DNA of 64,000 nucleotides, from positions 930,001 to 994,000 of the forward strand of contig NZ_WUWG01000003.1 of NCBI RefSeq assembly GCF_009833495.1, given 5' to 3'. The notes under the pieces are model-generated. The model had not been told where the DNA came from, searched no databases, and saw only the letters and a list, made by a program, of their open reading frames with translations. A program made the translations under genes and the position numbers. The DNA comes from Oceanomicrobium pacificus. Its GTDB lineage: Bacteria > Pseudomonadota > Alphaproteobacteria > Rhodobacterales > Rhodobacteraceae. Positions within the stretch are counted from its first letter, which is position 1; every line of letters begins with the position of its first letter. Shown here one piece after another: positions 42,994-50,387 of this stretch.

Positions 42994-45528
42994 TCAGACC
43001 TCCTGTGCGCGCAAGGCGTGGCTGGTGGCAGGCGCTGTGCCGTCCGGCACGTCCAACGCTGGGCGGATGCGGCGCAGACGGAGCGCATTGGTCAGGACCG
43101 ACACGGACGACAGGGCCATCGCGCCCGCCGCGAAGACCGGCGAGAGCAGGATCCCGAATGCCGGATAGAGCAGACCGGCGGCGACGGGGATCAGCGCGAC
43201 ATTGTATCCGAACGCCCAGAGCAGGTTCTGCCGGATATTCGACATTGTGCGGCGGGACACTTCGACCGCATTGACCACGCCCGCCGGGTCGCCCGACATG
43301 AGCACCACATCTGCCGCCTCGATCGCGATATCCGTGCCGGTGCCGATCGCAATGCCGACATCGGCATGGGCGAGCGCCGGCGCATCGTTGATGCCGTCAC
43401 CGACAAAAGCCAGCGACCGCCCGCCGGTGCGCAGGTCGTCGAGCGCGGTCACCTTGCCGTCGGGCAGCACGTCGGCCACAACATGGTCGATCCCGACCTC
43501 GGCGGCGATGGCATCTGCCGTTGCCTTCCGGTCGCCGGTAATCAGGGCGACATCGATACCGCGCGCCTTGAGGGCCGCAACAGCGCCCCGGGCGCCCGGC
43601 TTGACCGGATCGGACACGGCCAGAAGCGCCGCCGCGCGCCCGTCGACGGCAAGGAAAAGGACCGAGCGCCCCCGTGCGGCCAGCGAAGCCTCCTCATCCG
43701 CAAACGGACCAAGGTCGATCTTCTCGCGCTCCATCAATCGCCGCGCACCGATGAGGACCGGCTGGTCCCCGACCGTCGCCGCGACGCCGAACCCGGTGTC
43801 CGATCTGAAATCGGTGACCGGCGGCAGCGCGACGCCCGCGCCTTCCGCCGCCTCCGCAATCGCATGGGCCAACGGATGTTCCGACCGCGCCTCGACCGCA
43901 CCGGCCATAGCCAGCAGGGTGTCACGGTCGAACCCGTCAGCCACCATCATGTCGGTCAGCACCGGGCGGCCTTCGGTGATCGTGCCGGTCTTGTCGAACG
44001 CGGCGATCCCGACGCCCGACAGAGCCTGCAGCGCATCACCCTTGCCAAAGAGCACGCCGAGTTCCGCCGCGCGCCCCGTGCCGACCATGATCGAGGTCGG
44101 GGTGGCGAGCCCCATCGCGCAAGGACAAGCGATGATCAGCACCGAAACCCCGGCCACGAGCGCCATGGTGAGCGCGGGCGACGGGCCGAAGATCAACCAG
44201 ACCAGAACGGTCAGCACCGCGGCGCCGATCACGGCCGGCACGAACCAGAGCGTGACCTTGTCGACCAGCCCCTGAATGGGCAGGCGCGCGCCCTGCGCGG
44301 TCTCCACCATCCGGACGATCTGCGCCAGCACCGTATCCGCGCCGACGCGGGTCGCGCGCACGGTCAGGCTCGACGTTCCGTTGACCGTGCCGCCGGTTAC
44401 CGGATCGCCGGCGGCCTTGGACTCTGGCACCGGTTCGCCGGTAATCATGCTTTCGTCAACACGACCCGATCCCTCCACGATCTCCGCATCGGTCGGGATG
44501 CGCTCGCCCGGGCGGACAAGGATCAGATCACCAACCGCGAGAGTTTCAACCGGCACGTCCCGCGCCCCCTCGCCCTCGACCAGACGCGCGGTTGGAACCT
44601 GCAGGCCCATCAGCGCCTCGATCGCCGCGCCGGTCCGGCCCTTGGCCCGCGCCTCCAGCCAGCGGCCGATCAGGATGAGCACGACGATCACCGCCGCCGC
44701 TTCGAAATAGACGGCACGCACGCCCGCGGGCAGAAGCCCGGGCAGGAAGGTCGCGATGGTCGAATAGGTCCATGCAGCTCCGGTGCCGAGCGCCACAAGA
44801 CTGTTCATGTCCGGCGCGCCTTTCAGGAGCGCAGGCAAGCCGCGGGCGAAAAAGCTCCGGCCCGGACCGGCGAGCAAGAGGCTCGTGAGCAGGAATTGCA
44901 GGATCCAGGAGGTTTGCATCCCGATGCTGCGCTCGATGGCCATATGGACGGCCGGCACCAGATGGGCGCCCATTTCGAGCAGGAACACCGGCAGTGCCAG
45001 CGCAGCCGCGATCAACGTCCGGCGTTTCAGATCGTCCGCCTCTGCCGCCTTGCGGGCACCCTGCCCCTCGGCTCCGCCGCTCTGCGCGATTGTTGCCGGA
45101 TAACCCGCCGCGGTGGCCGCATTGGCGATCTCGGCGGGCGTGACCGCGCCCTCCACATAGTCGACGACGGCGCTTTCCGAGGCCAGATTGACAGTCACGC
45201 CGGTCACACCCGGCAGCGCGGCCAGCGCCTTGTCCACCCGTCCCACGCAGGAGGCACAGGACATGGACCCGATTTCCAGCCGCAGGCGGGCCGTCCGCGC
45301 CGGATATCCGGCCGCGTCCAGACTGTCGAGCACGGCTGTCAGACGGTCGGGCCGGTCGAGCGCCATACTGGCGCTTTCCGAGGCCAGATTGACGGACAGG
45401 TCATGCACCCCGTCCTGCGCTGCCAGCGCACGCTCGACACGGCCGACGCAGGAGGCGCAGGACATGCCCTCCAGCGACAGGCGGAGCGGATAGGCATCTT
45501 CCTGAAGGGCATTTTCCGGACCGGACAT
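42994..45528 (-). CDS. copA: Copper-exporting P1B-type ATPase CopA
   Basis: This 844-residue ATPase exports monovalent copper from the cytoplasm. Two N-terminal heavy-metal domains carry MSCASC motifs (Cys24/Cys27 and Cys91/Cys94). The core has TGEP (363-366), the transmembrane CPC metal site (468-470), phosphorylated Asp512 in DKTGT, EHPLAHA and GDGINDAPALA. The C-terminal membrane pair includes the conserved YNVALIPVAAGLLYP and MALSSVSVLTNALRL. A GAGG ribosome binding site precedes the ATG, about 30 bases past the -10 of a CueR-type promoter. It overlaps nothing but nearly abuts cueR. Confidence 0.95.
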   Translation of the reverse strand: MSGPENALQEDAYPLRLSLEGMSCASCVGRVERALAAQDGVHDLSVNLASESASMALDRPDRLTAVLDSLDAAGYPARTARLRLEIGSMSCASCVGRVDKALAALPGVTGVTVNLASESAVVDYVEGAVTPAEIANAATAAGYPATIAQSGGAEGQGARKAAEADDLKRRTLIAAALALPVFLLEMGAHLVPAVHMAIERSIGMQTSWILQFLLTSLLLAGPGRSFFARGLPALLKGAPDMNSLVALGTGAAWTYSTIATFLPGLLPAGVRAVYFEAAAVIVVLILIGRWLEARAKGRTGAAIEALMGLQVPTARLVEGEGARDVPVETLAVGDLILVRPGERIPTDAEIVEGSGRVDESMITGEPVPESKAAGDPVTGGTVNGTSSLTVRATRVGADTVLAQIVRMVETAQGARLPIQGLVDKVTLWFVPAVIGAAVLTVLVWLIFGPSPALTMALVAGVSVLIIACPCAMGLATPTSIMVGTGRAAELGVLFGKGDALQALSGVGIAAFDKTGTITEGRPVLTDMMVADGFDRDTLLAMAGAVEARSEHPLAHAIAEAAEGAGVALPPVTDFRSDTGFGVAATVGDQPVLIGARRLMEREKIDLGPFADEEASLAARGRSVLFLAVDGRAAALLAVSDPVKPGARGAVAALKARGIDVALITGDRKATADAIAAEVGIDHVVADVLPDGKVTALDDLRTGGRSLAFVGDGINDAPALAHADVGIAIGTGTDIAIEAADVVLMSGDPAGVVNAVEVSRRTMSNIRQNLLWAFGYNVALIPVAAGLLYPAFGILLSPVFAAGAMALSSVSVLTNALRLRRIRPALDVPDGTAPATSHALRAQEV

Positions 45529-45556
45529 CGGACACCTCTTTCTTCCAGACCCACCC

Positions 45557-45587
45557 TATATAAGGGTTCCAGTCACTGGAAGCTCAA
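45557..45587 (-). promoter_or_regulatory. CueR-type promoter of copA-cueR
   Basis: On the minus strand a -35 TTGAGC (45587-45582) and a -10 TATATA (45562-45557) are separated by exactly 19 bp, the overlong spacer typical of MerR-family promoters. The spacer contains a perfect 15-bp dyad, TTCCAGTGACTGGAA (45581-45567), which fits the CueR operator pattern of CTTCC and GGAAG arms. Transcription would start near 45550, giving a leader of roughly 22 bases before copA. Confidence 0.9.
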
Positions 45588-45609
45588 GAGGCTTTGTCGG
45601 GCCTTCTGC

Positions 45610-46656
45610 TCAGAGCATCGTCCAGACCTGCATCAGAAGTCCCGCGGTGAAGGCGCCGGTCAGCGACAGGCCGATGTAGAGCGCGAAGACCGGTGGCCGC
45701 GCCAGCGCCCAGACCGCCATGGCCGCGGGGATCGAGGTCACCCCGCCCGCCACAAGAAAGGCGAGACCGGCCCCGGGCGCCATGCCCTGTGCGATCAGGC
45801 CGCCGACAAGCGGCAGCGCGGCATAGCCGTTGAGGTAAGCCGGCACGCCGACAAGCGTGGCCACTACAATCGGCCCGACCCCGTCGCCGCCCAATAGCAC
45901 CGTCACGCGCTCGGCGGGCACCAGCGCCAGCATCAGGCTTTCCAGAAGAAAGGCCAGAAAGAGCCACCGTGCAAGGAAGAGCGTGGTCGACAGCGCCTCG
46001 CGCCCGAATTTCGCGCGCCGGCCGGGGTCGTCCCAGAAGCGCCAGACCACCGGCCCGGGCGCGCGCACCCGTGCGCCACCGCAGCCGCCATCCCCCACCC
46101 CGTCCCGCAAGGGCCGCTCGAACGCGCCGCCGCGCGACAGGAGGTGCACCACCAGACCGCCGAACATCCCGATCCCCGCCGCTGCCAGCGTCTTCGCCAC
46201 GGCGAATTCGGGGCCGAGCACGCCGGCCGTAATCACGAACATGGACGGGTCCATCACCGGCGAAGCCAGCCAGAAGGCCATAACGGCCGACAGCGGCACG
46301 CCCATCGCCAGAAGCGCCGCGATCAGCGGGATGACCCCGCAGGAGCAGAAGGGCGACAGGGCGCCCGCGATCGATGCCAGCAGGATCATCAAAAGCGGCG
46401 ATCCGGTAAAGGCGCGGGCCACCAGCCGGTCCGCACCCGTGGCCCCGCAATAGGCTGCGACAAGGATCGACAGGACAAGAAACGGCGCCGTGTGCCAGAG
46501 CGCGGCCACCGCGAAAAGGAAACTCTCCTGCGCCAGCGTCACGTCGACAAGCGCCATTGAGGCGAGCAGCGCCACCGCGGCCAGCCAGACGCGCTGGGAC
46601 GTCCAGAGCGCGCGCAAGGGCGCTGTGCGGCGCGGATTCAGGGTCAGGTCTGACAT
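45610..46656 (-). CDS. ArsP/YraQ-like permease (PF03773), probable organoarsenical or metalloid exporter
   Basis: This 348-residue membrane protein has about eight to ten helices and the family signature SPFCSCGVIPLIAALLAMG (Cys104, Cys106), with a second repeat-like motif GVPAYLNGYAALPLVGGL. ArsP relatives export trivalent methylarsenite; others of this family have no known substrate. The large loop after helix 5 contains GDGGCGGARV. The gene lies 43 bases downstream of an ArsR-family repressor gene with paired cysteines, which supports a metalloid role. The copA promoter begins shortly after its stop. Confidence 0.78.
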   Translation of the reverse strand: MSDLTLNPRRTAPLRALWTSQRVWLAAVALLASMALVDVTLAQESFLFAVAALWHTAPFLVLSILVAAYCGATGADRLVARAFTGSPLLMILLASIAGALSPFCSCGVIPLIAALLAMGVPLSAVMAFWLASPVMDPSMFVITAGVLGPEFAVAKTLAAAGIGMFGGLVVHLLSRGGAFERPLRDGVGDGGCGGARVRAPGPVVWRFWDDPGRRAKFGREALSTTLFLARWLFLAFLLESLMLALVPAERVTVLLGGDGVGPIVVATLVGVPAYLNGYAALPLVGGLIAQGMAPGAGLAFLVAGGVTSIPAAMAVWALARPPVFALYIGLSLTGAFTAGLLMQVWTML

Positions 46657-46699
46657 GGCGATACATCCGGTTTTATAGTTGTTTTAGGGCGAAAGAAAC

Positions 46700-47017
46700 T
46701 CATCCCGTGTCCTCCGCCTCGGACACCCCGACACCGACGCAACATTCGGAGCTGAGGAACTCGAGAAGTGCCTGCATGGCGGGGTAATCGACACGGTTCA
46801 CCACTTCGCGGCCGCGCCGCTCCTGCAGGACAAGTCCGGCACCTACTAGCGCCGACAGGTGATGCGCCAGCGTCGAGGGCGGCAGGTCGAGCCGCCCCGC
46901 AATGTCGCCCACACGCAAACCATCGTCGCCCGCCTTGACCAGCAGGCGGAAGATCGACAGGCGCGCATCATGGCCGAGGGCAGACAGGGCACGGGCATGG
47001 GGCGATGACAGGCTCAT
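46700..47017 (-). CDS. ArsR/SmtB-family metalloregulatory repressor
   Basis: This 105-residue winged-helix repressor has the recognition helix region LDLPPSTLAHHLSALVGAGL and a wing ERRGREVVNRVD. Its only cysteines are the adjacent Cys92-Cys93 in SSECCVG, near the C-terminus, a position where some ArsR variants bind arsenite or methylarsenite; the classical CVC motif in the recognition helix is absent. It is the first gene of a two-gene unit with the ArsP-like permease. The start has no clear ribosome binding site, so a leaderless or weakly translated message is possible. A 20-bp dyad lies ten bases upstream of the start. Confidence 0.85.
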   Translation of the reverse strand: MSLSSPHARALSALGHDARLSIFRLLVKAGDDGLRVGDIAGRLDLPPSTLAHHLSALVGAGLVLQERRGREVVNRVDYPAMQALLEFLSSECCVGVGVSEAEDTG

Positions 47018-47026
47018 GTGGCCAAA

Positions 47027-47046
47027 ATAACCATAATTCCGGTTAT
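47027..47046. promoter_or_regulatory. Candidate ArsR operator
   Basis: ATAACCATAATTCCGGTTAT is a 20-bp imperfect palindrome matching at 8 of 10 paired positions, just upstream of the ArsR-type gene. The short gap (47018-47056) to the neighbouring hydrolase stop leaves room for only one promoter, which the dyad would cover. ArsR-family operators are usually such AT-containing dyads. Confidence 0.6.
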
Positions 47047-47056
47047 ATCGAATCTT

Positions 47057-47884
47057 TTATTCCGACGCTCCGTCGAGCGCATCGAGAAAAGCCCCGACCC
47101 GACCCGCCATCAGCGCCGGATCTTCCAGAAAGGGCATGTGCGCCATGCCATCCAGAGGCGCGAACGCGGCGCCTGGCATCTGTGCGGCCAGATATTCAGC
47201 CGCCGCGATCTTGTAGGGAAAATCGAGCGTCCCGCAAAAGATCCGAACGGGGCAGGCAATCTCCGCCACGCGGTGCCAGGCTTCGGGCGGTTCCTGCTCC
47301 TGCAGCAGTTCCGGCTGGCGCAGCGCGTCCATGTTCATGCGGGAGAAAAGGTCGCGCGCCGCGCCGCTGACGCGCCCCGGAGCCGCGCGCGGACCGTCGA
47401 GCCACGCCTGCCGTTCCAGCCGGTTGATCCGTTCCAGAGCCTCCACCTCGTAGGCGGCGTCGATCTCGGCCTCAAGCGCAGCCAGATCGGCATCGAGGCG
47501 CGGCGCGGGCATCCCGCTCACCGCGGGGGCCACCAGAAAGAGGCCTGCCACACGGTCGGGCCAGCGCAGGGCAAAATCGATCGCGATACGCCCGCCCTGC
47601 GAACAGCCGACGAGCACGGCAGGTGCCAGATCCCGCGCCGCTATCACCGCCGCCAGATCCGCGACATGTGAAAATGGCTCGTCCGGCGCACGTGTCCGGC
47701 CGAACTCGCGCCGGTCATAGGAGAGGAGCCGTGCGCGGTCCGACATGGCCGCGTGGAGCGGCAGGTACATCCGGTGGTCCGCCACGCCGGCATGCAGGCA
47801 GACGACCGGACGCCCTTCCCCGCTTTCAACCGCAAACAACCGGGCCCGGCCGGACGGTATGTCCAATTCCTGCATCTTTGCCAT
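47057..47884 (-). CDS. Alpha/beta-fold hydrolase
   Basis: This 275-residue cytoplasmic protein has an alpha/beta hydrolase fold with nucleophile elbow GCSQGG (Ser95), an oxyanion region LHAGVADHRMY, a likely catalytic Asp in FCGTLDFPYK and His in DGMAHMPFLED. Possible activities are esterase, lactonase or haloperoxidase-like; the substrate is unknown. The ATG at 47884 with a TAGGA ribosome binding site is preferred over an ATG at 47893. It is divergent from a beta-hydroxyacid dehydrogenase gene with about 108 bases between starts. Confidence 0.82.
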   Translation of the reverse strand: MAKMQELDIPSGRARLFAVESGEGRPVVCLHAGVADHRMYLPLHAAMSDRARLLSYDRREFGRTRAPDEPFSHVADLAAVIAARDLAPAVLVGCSQGGRIAIDFALRWPDRVAGLFLVAPAVSGMPAPRLDADLAALEAEIDAAYEVEALERINRLERQAWLDGPRAAPGRVSGAARDLFSRMNMDALRQPELLQEQEPPEAWHRVAEIACPVRIFCGTLDFPYKIAAAEYLAAQMPGAAFAPLDGMAHMPFLEDPALMAGRVGAFLDALDGASE

Positions 47885-47992
47885 GAGCGGCATCCTAGCA
47901 TGAAAGCGCCGCCCCGCCCTGCAGACTTGCGATGTCGGGAAAAGGGTGAAGACTGGACGCCGGCAAAACAAAGAATTGGAACGGAGGGTCAC

Positions 47993-48895
47993 ATGGCGCG
48001 GGTCGGATTTCTTGGATTGGGCAAGATGGGCAGCGGCATGGCGGCGCGGCTTGTCGCGGCAGGGCACGAAGTCACCGTCTGGAACCGCGATGCGGCCAAA
48101 TGTGCCGTCCTCGCCGAAGCGGGCGCTCAGGTGGCCGACACTCCGGCCGGAGCCGCCCGGGGTGCGGAGTTCGTCCTGTCGATGGTGGCCGACGATGCGG
48201 CCTCCACCCGCGTCTGGACGGATGCGGACGGCGCGCTGCCGGTCATGGAAGCGGGGGCCGTGGCCTGCGAATGTTCCACCATCTCGCACGGGCAGGTCGC
48301 GCGGCTGGCCGCCGCTGCGTCAGCCCGCGGGATCGGCTATATCGATTGTCCGGTGAACGGCCCGCCCACGGGTGCAGCCGCCGGCACGCTCGTGCTGCTC
48401 GTCGGCGCCGATCCGGTCCTGCTCGACCGCGCCCGCCCCGTTCTGGAGCCGCTTGCGGCATCGATCCTCCATTTCGGGGCGGTGGGGAGCGGGACCGGCT
48501 TCAAACTCCTCAACAATCTGCTCGGTGCCGTCCATGTTGCCGCGATCGCCGAGGTGGCGCATCTGGCAGGCAAGCTGGAGCTTGACCCCGAGACGCTGAT
48601 CGCGGCGGTGGAAAGCGGCCCCTGCGCCAGCCCCCACACGGTGCGGATGATCCGCGCGATGGCCCACGGCAAACTGTCCGACCAGACCGGACTGGCCATC
48701 GGACTGAGGGAGAAGGACGCGCGCTACTGCCTTGCAATGGCAAGAGAAAACGGCACCGGCATGTCGGTCGGAGAAACCGCATACAGCTGGTATGCCGACG
48801 CCCTTGGCAGCGTCGCGGCGGAGGATGATTCCGCCATGCTGCGCGTCGTGACCGCCCGAAACGGCCATGCCCCGGCGGTGCCCGAGGGCGGCTGA
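47993..48895 (+). CDS. Beta-hydroxyacid dehydrogenase (3-hydroxyisobutyrate dehydrogenase family)
   Basis: This 300-residue NAD(P)-dependent dehydrogenase has the cofactor motif GFLGLGKMGSGMA (5-17), a substrate segment DCPVNGPPTGAAAGTL and the catalytic Lys171 in GTGFKLLNN, followed by an all-helical C-terminal domain. Family members act on 3-hydroxyisobutyrate, tartronate semialdehyde, gamma-hydroxybutyrate and related acids. The substrate motif reads NGPPTGA instead of the usual SGGxxGA, so the substrate may be atypical. GGAGGG precedes the ATG. The frame is open far upstream but lacks a binding site there. Confidence 0.85.
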   Translation: MARVGFLGLGKMGSGMAARLVAAGHEVTVWNRDAAKCAVLAEAGAQVADTPAGAARGAEFVLSMVADDAASTRVWTDADGALPVMEAGAVACECSTISHGQVARLAAAASARGIGYIDCPVNGPPTGAAAGTLVLLVGADPVLLDRARPVLEPLAASILHFGAVGSGTGFKLLNNLLGAVHVAAIAEVAHLAGKLELDPETLIAAVESGPCASPHTVRMIRAMAHGKLSDQTGLAIGLREKDARYCLAMARENGTGMSVGETAYSWYADALGSVAAEDDSAMLRVVTARNGHAPAVPEGG

Positions 48896-48978
48896 GCCGC
48901 GCGCAACCTATACAAGGCGCGCCCGCCTGCGCCATAGTCGGTCCGTCCGCCCCTGCCCCATGTCGCACCGGGACCGCC

Positions 48979-50298
48979 ATGCTGAAACGCCTTGCCCTTT
49001 ATCTGCCGGTGGCGCTTGCGCTGCTCCTGATCCTGCTGGCCGTTGCCGGTTTTCTGGCACGCGCCAATATCCTGCGGCTGGTCCCGCCCGAACAGGTGTC
49101 CATCGCGGCCGGGCGGCCGGGCGGCGGCTATTACAGTTTTGCCGAACAATATCGCGACATTCTGGCCCGCGACGGGATCGAGATGACCATCGTGGAAACG
49201 GCCGGCTCGATGGACAATTCCCGTCTGCTGGCCACCGGAGAGGTGGATATCGCCCTCATCCAGGGCGGCACGCCTGTCTCCGACGCGGTGGGTCTGGAGG
49301 CCCTTGCGGCGGTCTTTCTGGAGCCGTTCCTGATCCTGCATCGCAGCGCCATCACCGATGCGGCCGACCCGACCAACTGGGCCGACCTGCGGGTGGCGGC
49401 AGGCGAACCCGGCAGCGGCACACGCATCGCAATCAACCGGATGATCGAAGCGCTCGAGGTCGATCTCGACCAGTCGCGGCTCTTGCCGCTTGCGGGCGCG
49501 GAGGCGGCCACGGCGCTCATTGACGGCACAGCCGATATCGCGGTTTTCGTCGCCCCGATCTCGGCCCCCTATCTGGAACCGGTCTTCTCCGACCCCGACA
49601 TCCGCATCGAGACGCTCCGCGATGCGGAGGCACTGGCCCGCCGCCTGACCTTCGTGAAACAGGCCGATATCCCGCCTGCGGGCCTCGACTATTCGCGCCG
49701 CCTGCCGCCCGAACGGGTGGAACTGACGGCAATGATCGCGACACTGGCCGCGCGCGGTGACCTACATCCAGCGCTGGTCGACCGGCTCTTGCGGGCGGCG
49801 ATCGAGGTCCATTCCGGGCCGAACCTGCTGAGCGCCGATCTGGCCTTCCCGATGGCCGAAGGGGTGGAACTACCGATCAACCGGCAGGCGGGCGAGATGC
49901 TGCGCAACGGGCCGAACCGGCTCGATGCGGTCCTGCCCTACTGGATGGCCGCACAGGTCACCCGGCTCCTTTTGATCGTGCTGCCGCTCCTGATCCTGCT
50001 CCTGCCGCTCCTGCGCACCCTGCCCGGTATCTATACGTGGAGCATCCGCTCCAAAATCTACCGCCGCTACAAGGAACTGGTCGAGATCGACGCCGAAGCC
50101 GAGCGCGAGACCGATCCGGACGCCCGCCGCGCGCTACTGGAACGGCTCGACCGGATCGACAGCGACGTGCGGGAGTTGAAAGTGCCCGCCCGTTACCGCG
50201 AACAGGTCTATACGTTCCGCCTCCATATCGACCTTGTGCGCAGCAAGTTGACCGGCACGCCCGCAACCGGCGCACCGCCAGCAGACTTGCTATCCTGA
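48979..50298 (+). CDS. Membrane-anchored TAXI-family solute-binding protein
   Basis: This 439-residue protein has an uncleaved-looking N-terminal helix (about 5-28), a periplasmic TAXI-type binding domain (about 38-320) with AAGRPGGGYYSFAEQYRDIL and LATGEVDIALIQGGTP, a second transmembrane segment (about 330-352, LLLIVLPLLILLLPLLRTLP) and a charged cytoplasmic tail with a probable coiled coil (EIDAEAERETDPDARRALLE). TAXI proteins usually serve TRAP importers, but no TRAP permease lies nearby. The double anchor and cytoplasmic tail suggest a sensory or scaffold role, which is speculative. It is convergent with the second DUF3604 gene. Confidence 0.78.
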   Translation: MLKRLALYLPVALALLLILLAVAGFLARANILRLVPPEQVSIAAGRPGGGYYSFAEQYRDILARDGIEMTIVETAGSMDNSRLLATGEVDIALIQGGTPVSDAVGLEALAAVFLEPFLILHRSAITDAADPTNWADLRVAAGEPGSGTRIAINRMIEALEVDLDQSRLLPLAGAEAATALIDGTADIAVFVAPISAPYLEPVFSDPDIRIETLRDAEALARRLTFVKQADIPPAGLDYSRRLPPERVELTAMIATLAARGDLHPALVDRLLRAAIEVHSGPNLLSADLAFPMAEGVELPINRQAGEMLRNGPNRLDAVLPYWMAAQVTRLLLIVLPLLILLLPLLRTLPGIYTWSIRSKIYRRYKELVEIDAEAERETDPDARRALLERLDRIDSDVRELKVPARYREQVYTFRLHIDLVRSKLTGTPATGAPPADLLS

Positions 50299-50387
50299 CC
50301 GGAACGGCGGACGCGGCACGTTCGGAACCTTCCCCGTTCTTGACGGTAGCCGTGTGTCCGTCGTTCACGCGCATCTGTAGCGGCGGA

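Noticed and set aside
42949-45897. A 982-codon open frame on the plus strand opposite copA
   Set aside because: It is a mirror frame of a GC-rich gene. Its product is Arg/His/Gln/Asp-rich low-complexity sequence with no recognisable domain, while copA on the other strand has every family motif.
50299-50387. Search for a terminator between the convergent TAXI and DUF3604 genes
   Set aside because: No stem of useful length with a T-run was found, so none is reported.
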